Positions 32,158-41,467 are shown, counted from the first letter of the stretch. The stretch: DNA of 64,000 nucleotides from Clostridiales bacterium (GCA_017510605.1 JAFWMQ010000012.1:1-64000), one strand, 5' to 3'. The notes: a model not told the origin generated them from the letters alone. Made by a program: numbers and translations.

Positions 32158-32288
32158 GGCGCTCCTTAAATCCTATGAAGGTTTTTACGTATCTGAACTC
32201 TAACATTTTTATATTATCGACTGCAACTGTTTTCAGACAAAACTTTATGTCCTGTGATATTATCCATATAGAAACGAGGTGACACATT

Positions 32289-32660
32289 ATGAAAAAGTGG
32301 TATGACGAAGAATACGAATTCAGCATTGAAGTAACCGGCTTTCTGCACGGCGATCACACGGAGAGATACTGCCGCAACGGAGAAGAGATCGGTGACAAAT
32401 ATACCTGCACATACGGCTGCCCAGTCAATGAACAGGGTTACGGAATTTGCTCGAAGACCATGATGATGCTTCATCCTCTGATGGATGCCGTCAGAAGCGG
32501 AGGCGATCTCACCAAGCTTGGCGGCGACAGCAAATACACAAAGACCATTGTCTGCCCGGACGGCTGCGTCATCTTCAAGCTGACCGCTACCCCCTTGGGC
32601 AACGAGAACTTCCATACCGGCGGTTTCTGGGACTATCCGGACGAGACAGAGAAGGGGTGA
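32289..32660 (+). CDS. TIGR04076-like cysteine-rich protein
   Basis: A 123-residue protein with CTYGCPVNEQGYGICSKTM, LMDAVRSGGDL and IVCPDGCVIFKLTA. The order of cysteine clusters, a central MMMLHPLMDAV helix and a final CPDG strand fits TIGR04076 family proteins, which have no assigned reaction. A GAGGTGAC site precedes the ATG. It diverges from the PrsW gene. The C-terminus is slightly longer than the family core. Confidence 0.65.
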   Translation: MKKWYDEEYEFSIEVTGFLHGDHTERYCRNGEEIGDKYTCTYGCPVNEQGYGICSKTMMMLHPLMDAVRSGGDLTKLGGDSKYTKTIVCPDGCVIFKLTATPLGNENFHTGGFWDYPDETEKG

Positions 32661-32689
32661 GTACTCTTCTCGGGAGAGCGAGTGCCGTA

Positions 32690-32726
32690 AAATGACCCGC
32701 AGTGCGGCATGTTTTGCGGGTCATTT
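32690..32726. repeat. GACCCGC palindrome (single copy)
   Basis: A perfect 12-bp inverted repeat, AAATGACCCGCA (32690-32701) and TGCGGGTCATTT (32715-32726), with loop GTGCGGCATGTTT. It could end transcription of the gene before it. The same words form a tandem array at 59594-59752. Confidence 0.85.
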
Positions 32727-32827
32727 GGCTCAAAAACTGCACTTTATACCACCACACAGCCCACATTGATAAATCCTCAAATTTTCGTTATCATTTTAGT
32801 ATTCATTTTGAATAAGGGAGAAAAGAT

Positions 32828-33349
32828 ATGAGAAGAGTTATTGCGACGATCCTGACGGTATCGTTAATGTTGTCGGTTGCTGCCGGTCTGACCGGTTGTT
32901 TTAAGGCGCCTAAGGACTGGTATAAGGACGTGGTTGCCTTTTATGCTGAAGGTGAAAAGAGCGGATGGACTTACAAAGATGACAAAATAAACTGGGATGT
33001 TGCCCAGGATCTTAAAGATGCAGGTAACGATATAGGTTATCTTCTTGTTGATCTTGACGGTGACGGCACTGACGAGATGCTGGTCGGGTTTAACGACGGT
33101 TCTAATACTACTAAGTTCACTGATGTTATTGTTTACAGTTTCGGTACCGGTCCGAACAGGCTGATCGGCGGCGGGAACGGTTACTACATTTATCTGTGCG
33201 CAAGCAACGTCCTTTGCGAGGATTCCTGGTACGGATCAGATACAAAGAGGCAATTCATGAAGTGGAATAGTAAAAATGGTAGTTTCGAAGTAATTGAAGG
33301 CGAGGGTAAGTATCTGCCGAAGCAATGGGAGCTTACAAAGTTCCAGTAA
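32828..33349 (+). CDS. Small lipoprotein with FG-GAP-like segment
   Basis: A 173-residue lipoprotein: an N-terminal signal with lipobox LTGC at about residues 21-24. The mature part has LLVDLDGDGTDEMLVGF, a calcium-loop-like D-x-D-x-D-x-x-D motif typical of FG-GAP or VCBS-type repeats, then a C-terminal FMKWNSKNGSFEVIEG strand. A good AGGGAGAAAAG site precedes the ATG. Probably surface exposed; ligand unknown. The glycosidase gene starts 19 bases downstream and may be cotranscribed. Confidence 0.75.
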   Translation: MRRVIATILTVSLMLSVAAGLTGCFKAPKDWYKDVVAFYAEGEKSGWTYKDDKINWDVAQDLKDAGNDIGYLLVDLDGDGTDEMLVGFNDGSNTTKFTDVIVYSFGTGPNRLIGGGNGYYIYLCASNVLCEDSWYGSDTKRQFMKWNSKNGSFEVIEGEGKYLPKQWELTKFQ

Positions 33350-33367
33350 CAGCATGCGGAATCCGTA

Positions 33368-34819
33368 ATGGGCACTTGCTATCATTTCAACATGGATATT
33401 CCCGATCCTGACGTGATCTTTCACAGCGGATTCTATTATCTGATCACGACGACCATGCATTTCTTCCCGGGCGGAGAGATCTTGCGGTCTGAAGATCTGA
33501 GAAAGTGGGAGCATTTTTCTTATGTCTATAACACACTCGAAAATACCCCGGCGCAGCGCCTTGAGGGAGCAGAGCATATCTACGGCAAGGGAATGTGGGC
33601 TCCGTCTCTGAGATTTCATGACGGAGTCTTCTATGTGGCTTTCTCGTCGAACGATATGAACAAGACATATCTGTTCAGGGCAGCTGATCTGAAGGGACCG
33701 TGGAGCAGGAATGAGATCAAGGGTTTTTACCATGATCTGTCGCTCCTTTTTGATGACGGAAAAGCATATGTGATTTACGGCAATACCGATATTCATCTGA
33801 CGGAATTGAATGATGAGATGACCGGACCCAAAGAGGGCGGGCTGGACCGTGTGATCGTTGATGACAGCGGCAATCCCATGTTAGGGCTCGAAGGCTCGCA
33901 CATCTATAAGACCGGCGGGAAATACTATCTGTTCATGATCCATTCTCTGAGGGACCGGTGGAGAAGAGTGGAAGCAATGTATGTTGCTGACAGCCTTGAA
34001 GATGAGTTTACCGGAGGAGATATTTTCGATAACGATCTCGGGATAAGGGATTCAGGGATTGCGCAGGGCGGCATCGTAAAAGGACCTCAGGGCGACTACA
34101 TGGTCATGTTCCAGGACAGCGGTGCGGTCGGAAGACTTCCTGTTGCCGTTCCTTTCAGATGGCAGGAAGGAAGACCTGTCTTCGATGAAGAAAATACAGT
34201 GGAAGAGTGCGAACTCACAGGGCTTTGCGGAAGTGATGATTTTAAAGCCGGCCACAAGGAGTTCTGGCAGTTCAATCACGAGCCGGATCAACGTCTTATT
34301 AAGTTTGAGAACGGCTTCCATATTACGACTGACAAAGTCTGTCAGAATATTTTCCACGCGAAAAACACTCTGACTCAAAAGATGGCGGGACCGGTTGCAA
34401 GAGCAGAAGTCCAGATCGACGCGGCGTCAATTAATGACGGCGATTATGCAGGCCTCTCGGCATTCCAGGGCGACTATGCTTTTGCCGGTATCACTAAAGA
34501 AAACGGTGTTTACTATGCCGTGATGCTGAGCAATACGAGCAGGGGCGGACCCTGGGATCTGAGCGAAGAAGAGGGCGTAACGGAAGACAAAATTCCTGTT
34601 ACAGGAGGTCTGCTTTCAGTCAGCGTGGAATGTGATTTCACAACTGATACTGCAACGAGTTATATTGCAACTTCAGAAAGCTTCAGGCAGATAGGCACGC
34701 CGCACAGGCTCAGGTTCAGGCTCGATCACTTTACGGGGTGCAGATTCGCGCTCTCATGTTTCTCGACTAAGGAGAGCGGCGGCACCGCTGTATTCAGAGA
34801 TTTTGTCCTGAAGTCCTGA
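33368..34819 (+). CDS. Glycoside hydrolase family 43 protein
   Basis: A 483-residue protein without a signal peptide, hence cytoplasmic. A five-bladed propeller domain (~8-280) has IPDPDVIFHSGFYYLI (catalytic base Asp), MWAPSLRFHDGVFYVAF, LLFDDGKAYVIYG (pKa-modulating Asp region) and LEGSHIYKTGGKYYLFM (acid Glu). A C-terminal beta-sandwich (~300-480, GDYAGLSAFQGDYAFAGI) is as in GH43 beta-xylosidases/arabinofuranosidases. It probably removes xylose or arabinose from imported plant oligosaccharides; which one cannot be told by eye. The start has no strong ribosome site. The 3' end overlaps the convergent gene by 26 bases. Confidence 0.85.
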   Translation: MGTCYHFNMDIPDPDVIFHSGFYYLITTTMHFFPGGEILRSEDLRKWEHFSYVYNTLENTPAQRLEGAEHIYGKGMWAPSLRFHDGVFYVAFSSNDMNKTYLFRAADLKGPWSRNEIKGFYHDLSLLFDDGKAYVIYGNTDIHLTELNDEMTGPKEGGLDRVIVDDSGNPMLGLEGSHIYKTGGKYYLFMIHSLRDRWRRVEAMYVADSLEDEFTGGDIFDNDLGIRDSGIAQGGIVKGPQGDYMVMFQDSGAVGRLPVAVPFRWQEGRPVFDEENTVEECELTGLCGSDDFKAGHKEFWQFNHEPDQRLIKFENGFHITTDKVCQNIFHAKNTLTQKMAGPVARAEVQIDAASINDGDYAGLSAFQGDYAFAGITKENGVYYAVMLSNTSRGGPWDLSEEEGVTEDKIPVTGGLLSVSVECDFTTDTATSYIATSESFRQIGTPHRLRFRLDHFTGCRFALSCFSTKESGGTAVFRDFVLKS

Positions 34820-35945
34820 TTGCCGGACCCCAGAAAGGCTCGTTTACTGACAGCATATCCATATTGCCGCTGACTGCTGCCCAGATCAAAAAGCCGATCG
34901 TAGCAAGGAGCAGGACCGCAGTAACTATCATGATCACTTTGCCGGCAGGATGAGCTATGTTGACTGTTCCGCCGTAGCCGAATCTTTTCTCGACGTTAAG
35001 GCGCGTATCATTCGGATTGAAGTAGAACATTCCGAGGATCCAGTAATCGTCATCGTCCAGCAGTTCAAGATCGGTATCGCGCTCATATCTTTTCTCGACT
35101 GTCATCTGTGTCTTTACGCCGATAGCAACACAGCTCACGAGAATGAGAGTGTAAACAAGCACTCCGGTAACAAGGACGATATCGTTATAAATGAACATGC
35201 AGAGAACCGTGTAAACGGCGACATAAAGAGCATTCGCCCAGGATGTAGCAACCAACAGATCTGCCCAGCACTTCTTCTTTGCTCTGTTGTAATTTGCGTT
35301 GATGTTGCTGTCCTTTGAGATGACTGCATTTTTGACGTTGTCCATCATAAAGGCAATAGGTATGATGATGATTCCGAGGAAAAGGAACGACTGGCTCATG
35401 AGTGTCAGCGCTCCTCTCTCACAGGCAAGTGTCTCTGCGATCTTTATCACACCTGTGTCTGCCAGGATCGCGAAAACAGATACGGCGAGACAGACCGCAT
35501 TCGGAAGGATCAGCCAGGGTTTCTTCAATCCGTGAACGGCACTTGTATTTGTAAGGTCTGCGTAGACTACGCCTTTTCTTGTGATACCGAGCTGCTTCTT
35601 TAGGCTCTTTAGTTCTGTGTTGCCTTTGCCAAACGGGATTGCGACCAGGAATAATGCGTAAACAAGAAGCGTCCACGCGAGTACTGTAAACCGTGTCGGA
35701 GGAAGGAACAGCAAAACGATGCTCATCAGGCATACAAAAACCGTGATGATCAATGCGGCTTTGCGGCATGAAGCGGTAATCTCCAGGACTTTGCCTGCTG
35801 CTTCACCTTCATGGAATCTGGGGTTATTGCGCACACCGAAGATCATCTTCTTTTTCTCAGGGTTCTTCGGGAACCCGAGCAGGAACATGATAACTGCGCT
35901 CGGAACAACGCAAATAAACAAAACAAGATTAACTATCCAATTCAT
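34794..35945 (-). CDS. DUF5808-type membrane protein
   Basis: A 383-residue membrane protein with about eight helices, beginning with MNWIVNLVLFICVVPSAVIMFLL. The loop DDDDYWILGMFYFNPNDTRLNVEKRFG (~300-325) is the hallmark of DUF5808, seen in proteins related to the SdpI/DUF1648 group that are often paired with YtrA-type GntR regulators. AAGGAAG precedes the ATG. It is the third gene of a CPBP-GntR-DUF5808 operon, 16 bases after the regulator. Its role may be in immunity or response to envelope stress, by analogy with SdpI; this is inference. Confidence 0.8.
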   Translation of the reverse strand: MNWIVNLVLFICVVPSAVIMFLLGFPKNPEKKKMIFGVRNNPRFHEGEAAGKVLEITASCRKAALIITVFVCLMSIVLLFLPPTRFTVLAWTLLVYALFLVAIPFGKGNTELKSLKKQLGITRKGVVYADLTNTSAVHGLKKPWLILPNAVCLAVSVFAILADTGVIKIAETLACERGALTLMSQSFLFLGIIIIPIAFMMDNVKNAVISKDSNINANYNRAKKKCWADLLVATSWANALYVAVYTVLCMFIYNDIVLVTGVLVYTLILVSCVAIGVKTQMTVEKRYERDTDLELLDDDDYWILGMFYFNPNDTRLNVEKRFGYGGTVNIAHPAGKVIMIVTAVLLLATIGFLIWAAVSGNMDMLSVNEPFWGPAIRTSGQNL

Positions 35946-35961
35946 AAAATTACTTCCTTAT

Positions 35962-36321
35962 TCAATAAAACTCATCAATGAGTTTTTTCAGTTCGGACTT
36001 TGATACGCCCGACAGTCTTGCTTCAGAAACTATGCGGCGGAGCTCAGTCTTGTTCTCGCCGCTCAGGACGCCGCTCCGGGCGATATTCTCGCGCACACGG
36101 GCGCCGTTTTTGCGGTCAGTCATTATGTAGCCTTCGCTCTTGAGAAGCTGGTAAGTCTTACTGACTGTCATGGTATTTATACCGATCTCGAGAGCCAGCG
36201 CGCGCACGGTCGGGAGCTGCTCGCCGCCTTTAAGTTCGCCTGAAGAGATACCCATAACTATCTGGTTTCTTATCTGCATGTAGATAGGCACATCAGAGTA
36301 TTCATCTATTTTTATGATCAT
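35962..36321 (-). CDS. GntR regulator, YtrA subfamily
   Basis: A 119-residue protein. ATG 36321, overlapping the stop of the CPBP gene (ATGA), is chosen over a longer frame. The GntR winged helix (~10-75) reads VPIYMQIRNQIVMGISSG, LKGGEQLPTVRALALEI and INTMTVSKTYQLL. A short C-terminal helical tail of YtrA type lacks the large ligand domain of other GntR proteins. YtrA regulators usually repress their own operon. A palindrome upstream of the operon (37301-37325) is the likely operator. Confidence 0.88.
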   Translation of the reverse strand: MIIKIDEYSDVPIYMQIRNQIVMGISSGELKGGEQLPTVRALALEIGINTMTVSKTYQLLKSEGYIMTDRKNGARVRENIARSGVLSGENKTELRRIVSEARLSGVSKSELKKLIDEFY

Positions 36322-37247
36322 GAAGCCGCCTCCGATTTCGAGTTTTTGCGTATCACTGAGATACCCATGACAATGGCTAATATGAAGAATGGAAGGGCTA
36401 TAATGAGTCCTGTGCCGCCCGGTCCTAATACGGCAATTTGTTCCAGTTTGTCTGCTGCATATGCATTCTCGAAAACAGGAGGGATCGTGAGTATCGCATT
36501 GATCGAACCATGGAAGAGTGCCGCATACCAGATGCACTTTGTCTTATCGTAAACGATCTGCTCAATGATGCCGATCATTATGCAGAAAAGTGTGAATGCA
36601 ATGAGGCCGAGCCAGGGGTGTCCGATATAGTTTGTTCCGTACTCATATCCTGCGATGAGCATGGCAGGAAAGTGGAACGCAGCCCAAATGGCACCGCCGA
36701 TAATCCAGGTTACTGGATAACTGAATCTCTTCTTAAGTTCGGGATAGAGAAACCCCCTCCAGCCGGCTTCTTCACCTATTGCCGTTGAGATGTTAATGAA
36801 GGGTGCGAAGACGACGGCAGGACCGAGAGATAAAGCAAGGTACGTACCATAGTTCAGACCCTGAGCTTCAAGCTGCGCCATTATATCGATGCCGCTTTGT
36901 TCGCCCTGAACAGCCAGAACGGAACCGGTCAGATCGAACAGATCCGGGAATATTGCATAGAATAATGCGGCACCGATCACTGTCAGCGGAAGAGCTATAT
37001 AAGCTGCGAAAAAGAGCCAGCCGATATTGCCTTTGAACTTAGGCTTCCAACCCATATTCCTGAAGTCTGCTCTGACTATTAATGCTGCGATAAGCGGCGC
37101 AAACATACAAGCTGCAAGACCAACCTGGAAGACCAGCAGGCCTTTTTGTGACGGATCATCTATCATATAAAGAGACACGACAGTCTGTATCGACCAAGCG
37201 ATCGCGTATGTGACAACTACGTACTTAATGACTTTCTTTGTATCCAT
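36318..37247 (-). CDS. CPBP-family intramembrane protease
   Basis: A 309-residue protein; ATG 37247 (MDTKKVIKY) has AAAGGG eight bases upstream, so the longer frame is rejected. About eight membrane helices and the three CPBP motifs are present: GEEAGWRGFLYPEL (E-E-x3-R), WAAFHFPAMLI (F-x3-H type) and AALFHGSINAI (third motif). These proteases process prenylated proteins or confer bacteriocin self-immunity. It is the first gene of a regulated operon with a YtrA-type repressor. Two more CPBP genes lie at 40544 and 62733. Confidence 0.9.
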   Translation of the reverse strand: MDTKKVIKYVVVTYAIAWSIQTVVSLYMIDDPSQKGLLVFQVGLAACMFAPLIAALIVRADFRNMGWKPKFKGNIGWLFFAAYIALPLTVIGAALFYAIFPDLFDLTGSVLAVQGEQSGIDIMAQLEAQGLNYGTYLALSLGPAVVFAPFINISTAIGEEAGWRGFLYPELKKRFSYPVTWIIGGAIWAAFHFPAMLIAGYEYGTNYIGHPWLGLIAFTLFCIMIGIIEQIVYDKTKCIWYAALFHGSINAILTIPPVFENAYAADKLEQIAVLGPGGTGLIIALPFFILAIVMGISVIRKNSKSEAAS

Positions 37248-37300
37248 AATAAATCCCTTTCCTTGAAGCATGGTGAGCATTGTATGCCAAGTCTGTATGC

Positions 37301-37325
37301 TTTGTATTAGTGCTTATAATACAAA
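37301..37325 (-). promoter_or_regulatory. Probable GntR operator
   Basis: A perfect 9-bp inverted repeat, TTTGTATTA (37301-37309) and TAATACAAA (37317-37325), with a 7-base spacer, lies 54 bases before the first gene of the CPBP-GntR-DUF5808 operon. The position and form fit a YtrA-type operator. Confidence 0.7.
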
Positions 37326-37408
37326 TTATACACGCCGGGACCCGGTTGTCAACAAAAATCGTAAATCGGGAGGGTTATAATAGTTTTGAAAAGTTTTTCG
37401 GAAAGCCC

Positions 37409-37439
37409 TTGACTCTTCCCTAGGGGCACCCTTTAAGGT
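37409..37439 (+). promoter_or_regulatory. MerR-type promoter with 19-bp spacer
   Basis: TTGACT (37409-37414) and TAAGGT (37434-37439) are separated by 19 bp, the stretched spacing of MerR-activated promoters. The spacer contains the near-palindrome TCTTCCCTAGGGGCACCC. It drives the fused gene at 37472. Confidence 0.7.
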
Positions 37440-37471
37440 GATATCATCAAAGACAAAGGAGGTCCTTAGAA

Positions 37472-38242
37472 ATGGACGAAAAAATGACATCCGGCGAGAT
37501 CGCCAAGAAGGCAGGAGTATCACAGAAGGCAGTGCGCCTCTATGACGAGAAGATCCTTGATCTGGGCTGCGGCTATTCCAAGCTTTGGCGCAGCAACTGG
37601 GAACGCATACCTGAAGGCACGAAGATCTCCGCATATGATATTCACGGCAGCTGGGCTGACGATTTCGCAGAATATCTGGAACAGAACAGGGTCGGCCTTC
37701 CCAAAGGCGTCAACATAGATCTAGAATTCAGTGATCTTGAAGAAGATGCAACATGGGATAAGATCGGTTCTAAGAAGAAGTATTCAATGATCATCGCCCA
37801 CTATCTGAAAGATGAACTGAAGGATTACGAAGCCCTGATCGCAAGGATCCCGGAGATCATGACGGACGACGGTTTCTTTTCAATCAACGGTCCCGCGCTC
37901 TGCAGCTGGGATATCTTCTTCAAAGATGCACTCGCGGAAGAAGGAATAGTAACACCTTTCATTGACTGTGCTATTACAGAGCAGCAGCGTGAGAGCGACG
38001 CTTTTAAAGCATTACTGGAAAAGTACTTCAATAAGATCAGGACTGTAAAACTCACGTCTTCGTTCAGGTATTGTGATGCTGATGAACTGCTGTCTAAGAT
38101 GAAAGATGACTACAGCGGCCAGGAGAAGTTTTTCGCGAAGTATCAGGACAGGATCAGAGACTGCTTTGAGAAGATGATCGCCTCCAATAACGGAGAACTC
38201 ATCATAGATACCGAGGGCGCATTCTATCACTGCGGAAAGTAG
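37472..38242 (+). CDS. MerR HTH fused to a SAM methyltransferase, internally shortened
   Basis: A 256-residue protein starting after AAAGGAGG. Residues 5-27 are the start of a MerR helix-turn-helix (TSGEIAKKAGVSQKAVRLYDEK). The sequence then jumps directly to a methyltransferase glycine motif, ILDLGCGYSKLWRSNW, where a full MerR protein would continue with the wing and recognition region. MerR-methyltransferase fusions are known in Clostridia but have a complete ~70-residue HTH and a linker. This looks like an in-frame deletion joining the two parts. The rest (~40-256) is an intact Rossmann-type domain (YSMIIAHYLKDEL, TDDGFFSINGPAL). DNA binding is probably lost or changed although the MerR-type promoter remains. 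Confidence 0.75.
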   Translation: MDEKMTSGEIAKKAGVSQKAVRLYDEKILDLGCGYSKLWRSNWERIPEGTKISAYDIHGSWADDFAEYLEQNRVGLPKGVNIDLEFSDLEEDATWDKIGSKKKYSMIIAHYLKDELKDYEALIARIPEIMTDDGFFSINGPALCSWDIFFKDALAEEGIVTPFIDCAITEQQRESDAFKALLEKYFNKIRTVKLTSSFRYCDADELLSKMKDDYSGQEKFFAKYQDRIRDCFEKMIASNNGELIIDTEGAFYHCGK

Positions 38243-38254
38243 GAGAAAACTTTA

Positions 38255-39676
38255 CTAAGTCTGCCCTGATCTCTGAAGCATGACCGTAAGAGTAAAAGAC
38301 TTATCATCAGATTCAGCCTTCAGGAGACCGCCGCATTTTTCGACTGTCCGTCTGACATTCATGAGACCGAATCCGTGATGATCTTTATCACTCTTTGATG
38401 TGTATCCGGATGTGGACATCAGTTTCTCTGTATCGATCATGCGTGACACAGAATTAGTGATCTTGATAACAAAGAATTTATCTGTTCTCTTGATCCTGAA
38501 CGAGATATAAGGTTCATTACCTGATGAAGCTGCCTCGACCGCATTATCGAGCGCGTTGGCGAAGATACTGCATATATCCATCGGCTTGAGATTAAGGCCG
38601 CCGTCAGCAACACCGTCTAATGTGAACCTTATATTGAGTTCATTCATCCTGTCTGATTTCATCGAAATGATGATATCGAGCATCTCATCGCCGGTTACGT
38701 ATTTCGGTGACAGGGCACTTACTTCGCCAAGCATGTCTTCAATATGTTTTTTGGCGTCGTCCGTATGTCCTTCCTCGAGCATCATGCGGGTGATGGAAAG
38801 GTTGTTTTTTATATCATGTCTGAATGCTTTGGTTTCTGTCTGCTTTCTCTTATAACGTTCGATGTATTCCAACTCGGCAGCCATGTATGCTTCCTGGGAT
38901 TTGTTCTTTTCGCGAAGTGATCTGTCAGCAGATGATATGATCACAAATACCGGTACGGCGAGTCCCAGGAGCAGAATACCGATGGCAAACATCACGCTCA
39001 TGATGTGGTATCTGAATTCGAGCGGTATTGTTTCTGAAGGGAGCAGCGCAGGAAAGTAAGGGAATATTAAGAATAAAGCCGACCATATGATAAAGAGAAC
39101 CCTGTGCGGAATTCCTATGATGTAGTATTTCTTCGGTTTGTAGAAACCCCAATAAACAATTATGAACAATGCAAGAGTAATAATGAATGACATTCCTGAT
39201 ATGGCAAGCCATAACGGGCTGGTTGAAAGGTTTTCATAGAAAATATCATTTACGATATCCTCCGTTCCGCCGACCAGATATATGACCGTCATCTGTGAGA
39301 AAGTGCTGATGTAAATACTGAAAAGATAAAAGCAGACAGATGCTTCAATCGCACGTAATAATTTCTTCTCTTTGAAAGATAACAGGAAAAAGATGAACGC
39401 ATAAATAACAAACAAAACCGTCATTCCGTTGTCGATGTCGAAGACCAGATCTTTATTGAGGGCATCCGGAATGAACAGGTTTGCGAGTATCGTGCCGAAT
39501 ACCGAGAATGAAAGCATACCGAACGACGATATGACGAGTTTGCGCGTGAGTGCGATCTGTCTTCCGAGAAAACATGCTGCGACGATGACGACCAAAAGCA
39601 ATGAGATAATGAGCTGCAGGTTGCTCATTAACATTACGCAGATGGAGATTATTTCCTTTACGGTATCTTCAGTCAT
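38255..39676 (-). CDS. GHKL sensor histidine kinase (LytTR partner)
   Basis: A 473-residue protein with seven or so membrane helices in the first ~250 residues. The kinase part has AFRHDIKNNLSITRMML (phosphorylated His), SIFANALDNAVEAA (N box) and HHGFGLMNVRRTVEKCGG (G box), in the style of AgrC/ComD-type kinases. The gene lies one base after the response regulator and is cotranscribed with it. The signal is probably a peptide or membrane-related cue. No prepeptide gene is seen nearby. Confidence 0.9.
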   Translation of the reverse strand: MTEDTVKEIISICVMLMSNLQLIISLLLVVIVAACFLGRQIALTRKLVISSFGMLSFSVFGTILANLFIPDALNKDLVFDIDNGMTVLFVIYAFIFFLLSFKEKKLLRAIEASVCFYLFSIYISTFSQMTVIYLVGGTEDIVNDIFYENLSTSPLWLAISGMSFIITLALFIIVYWGFYKPKKYYIIGIPHRVLFIIWSALFLIFPYFPALLPSETIPLEFRYHIMSVMFAIGILLLGLAVPVFVIISSADRSLREKNKSQEAYMAAELEYIERYKRKQTETKAFRHDIKNNLSITRMMLEEGHTDDAKKHIEDMLGEVSALSPKYVTGDEMLDIIISMKSDRMNELNIRFTLDGVADGGLNLKPMDICSIFANALDNAVEAASSGNEPYISFRIKRTDKFFVIKITNSVSRMIDTEKLMSTSGYTSKSDKDHHGFGLMNVRRTVEKCGGLLKAESDDKSFTLTVMLQRSGQT

Positions 39677-39677
39677 A

Positions 39678-40379
39678 TCAGAAAGCGGTTCCCTCTACAA
39701 AAGAATAGAATGCGTCTTTAAGCGGCTTTGCATTATTGCGGCTTACGGGGAGGATTACATCGCCGTCCATGACGACATCATTTCTCGCAAGTTTCTTAAC
39801 TTTGGAAAGAGATATCAGATACCCTCTGTGGATCCTGAAGAATCCGTCATTTCTCAGTTCTTCCTCGAAGTCGCCGATATTGTATCTTATGATGTGCTCT
39901 CCTTTGGAAGTTACGATCCTTACGTTCTGGTTCATTGATTCCATGTATATAACATCATTGATATCGATGAGGATATCTTCGCCGTCTTCCTTGATTATTA
40001 TCTGATGGCTGCCGGTCTGTTTGTCCTGAACATACTTGATCACTTCTTTGAGCTTGCCCGTGTCAACAGGTTTGGTCAGGTACCTCAATGCATTGACTTC
40101 GTATCCTTCGAGTGCATACTCGATGTGGCTTGTGAGGAAAACGATGAAGACGTTCTCGGATTTTAATCTTATCATTTTCGCCAGCGTGATACCGTCAACG
40201 GCCGGCATCTCGATATCAAGGAATACCAGATCATAAGGGCATGCGGAAAACTCTTCGATAAGATGCTTGCCGTCTGCGAAAGTATCGATATCATAATCGG
40301 CATTGGCCAGCATTTTATCAAGGATAGTCTTAAGTTCTATCCTGTATATTTCTTCGTCATCGCAGATGGCAATTCGCAC
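39678..40379 (-). CDS. LytTR-family response regulator
   Basis: A 233-residue protein. The receiver domain (~1-120) has ICDDEE, LVFLDIEMP (phosphorylated Asp) and YLTKPVD. The LytTR DNA-binding domain (~130-230) has VIYMESMNQNVRIVT and FFRIHRGYLISLSKVK. It is the first gene of the two-component operon and diverges from the CPBP protease gene at 40544, which is an obvious candidate target. LytTR sites as paired 9-bp repeats were not identified with confidence. Confidence 0.92.
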   Translation of the reverse strand: MRIAICDDEEIYRIELKTILDKMLANADYDIDTFADGKHLIEEFSACPYDLVFLDIEMPAVDGITLAKMIRLKSENVFIVFLTSHIEYALEGYEVNALRYLTKPVDTGKLKEVIKYVQDKQTGSHQIIIKEDGEDILIDINDVIYMESMNQNVRIVTSKGEHIIRYNIGDFEEELRNDGFFRIHRGYLISLSKVKKLARNDVVMDGDVILPVSRNNAKPLKDAFYSFVEGTAF

Positions 40380-40543
40380 TTAAGTGTCTCCCGGAATTAA
40401 TACTGTCTTGAATACTATAATAAACAATTTGGGGTTTGCAATATACCATTTACGACCGAAAAACTACCATTCACTCCATTTCCCCGGACCTGAGTTATTT
40501 CAATGCTACAATCGCCGCAGGTAAAAAAGGAAGGGAACTGAAT

Positions 40544-41467
40544 ATGGCTAAGGAATTATCAAATCAGGCAAAATGGAGACCCTGGAAGGGTGTGCTGCTT
40601 TTCGTGGTCGCATTTATGGTGGTATTAGCAGGAAGTATCGCTACTATCTTTATCGGTTCATACGGAACACTGCTTACACAGATAGGACTTCTTGCAACAG
40701 CTGTTATCGCATGCCTTATCAACAAGACACCCCTTAAGGAAGTTTTCCCCTTAAAGAAGATTACAGTAAGAGATTTCTTCGGAACCGTCCTCATGTGGAT
40801 GGGCGCTCTCCCTTTAGGAATCATCAGCGCTACAGCTGTCGGCAAGTTAATGCCTGATGTTATGGAAAGTGTCGCATCAGATGTAAACAATATTGCAACC
40901 GGTGTGATCGTTGTCGGACTTATAGCTACAGTCATCTGCCCGCCTATATGTGAAGAGGCGATCATGAGAGGCGCTGTCTTAAGCAACTTCCGCGGCGTCA
41001 AAAAGGACTGGGTCATAATACTTGTTGTTGCCGTAATGTTCGGTATCCTTCACATGGATCCTGTCAGATTCTTAAATACGACACTCTTAGGTGCATGCAT
41101 GGCATACCTGATGGTAAAGCGCAACAACTTCATACTTCCCATGATGTTCCATTTTATAAACAATTTCGTAACCATCGGAATGAGCTCGATCTCTACTTTG
41201 TTTGCTTCTCAGGCAGCCGATCAGGCCGTTGATATGTCTGAAAGTGTGAACGAGATGATCGACCTGCTGCCCGTATTTATGATCGCTGCATTCCTCTGTC
41301 CCATGATCCTTGCCATCGGTGCCCATCTCATCAAGCGCCAGGCAGAGATCTCCGAAGGCAAAGAACAGACCGGCATGAAGCTCGGAGCTAAGATCGGCAT
41401 ATCGGCAATTCCCTGTGTATTGCTCCTCGGAGGCGGAATTATTCTTACAGCTTGTTCGATGAAATAA
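40544..41467 (+). CDS. CPBP-family intramembrane protease
   Basis: A 307-residue membrane protein; ATG 40544 follows AGGAAGG, and the longer frame from 40436 lacks a ribosome site. CPBP motifs: ICEEAIMRGAVLSNF (E-E-x3-R), FGILHMDPVRFL (H) and MMFHFINNFVT (H). About eight helices. It lies back to back with the LytTR two-component operon, an arrangement common for bacteriocin-immunity CPBP genes, though no bacteriocin gene is seen. Confidence 0.9.
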   Translation: MAKELSNQAKWRPWKGVLLFVVAFMVVLAGSIATIFIGSYGTLLTQIGLLATAVIACLINKTPLKEVFPLKKITVRDFFGTVLMWMGALPLGIISATAVGKLMPDVMESVASDVNNIATGVIVVGLIATVICPPICEEAIMRGAVLSNFRGVKKDWVIILVVAVMFGILHMDPVRFLNTTLLGACMAYLMVKRNNFILPMMFHFINNFVTIGMSSISTLFASQAADQAVDMSESVNEMIDLLPVFMIAAFLCPMILAIGAHLIKRQAEISEGKEQTGMKLGAKIGISAIPCVLLLGGGIILTACSMK

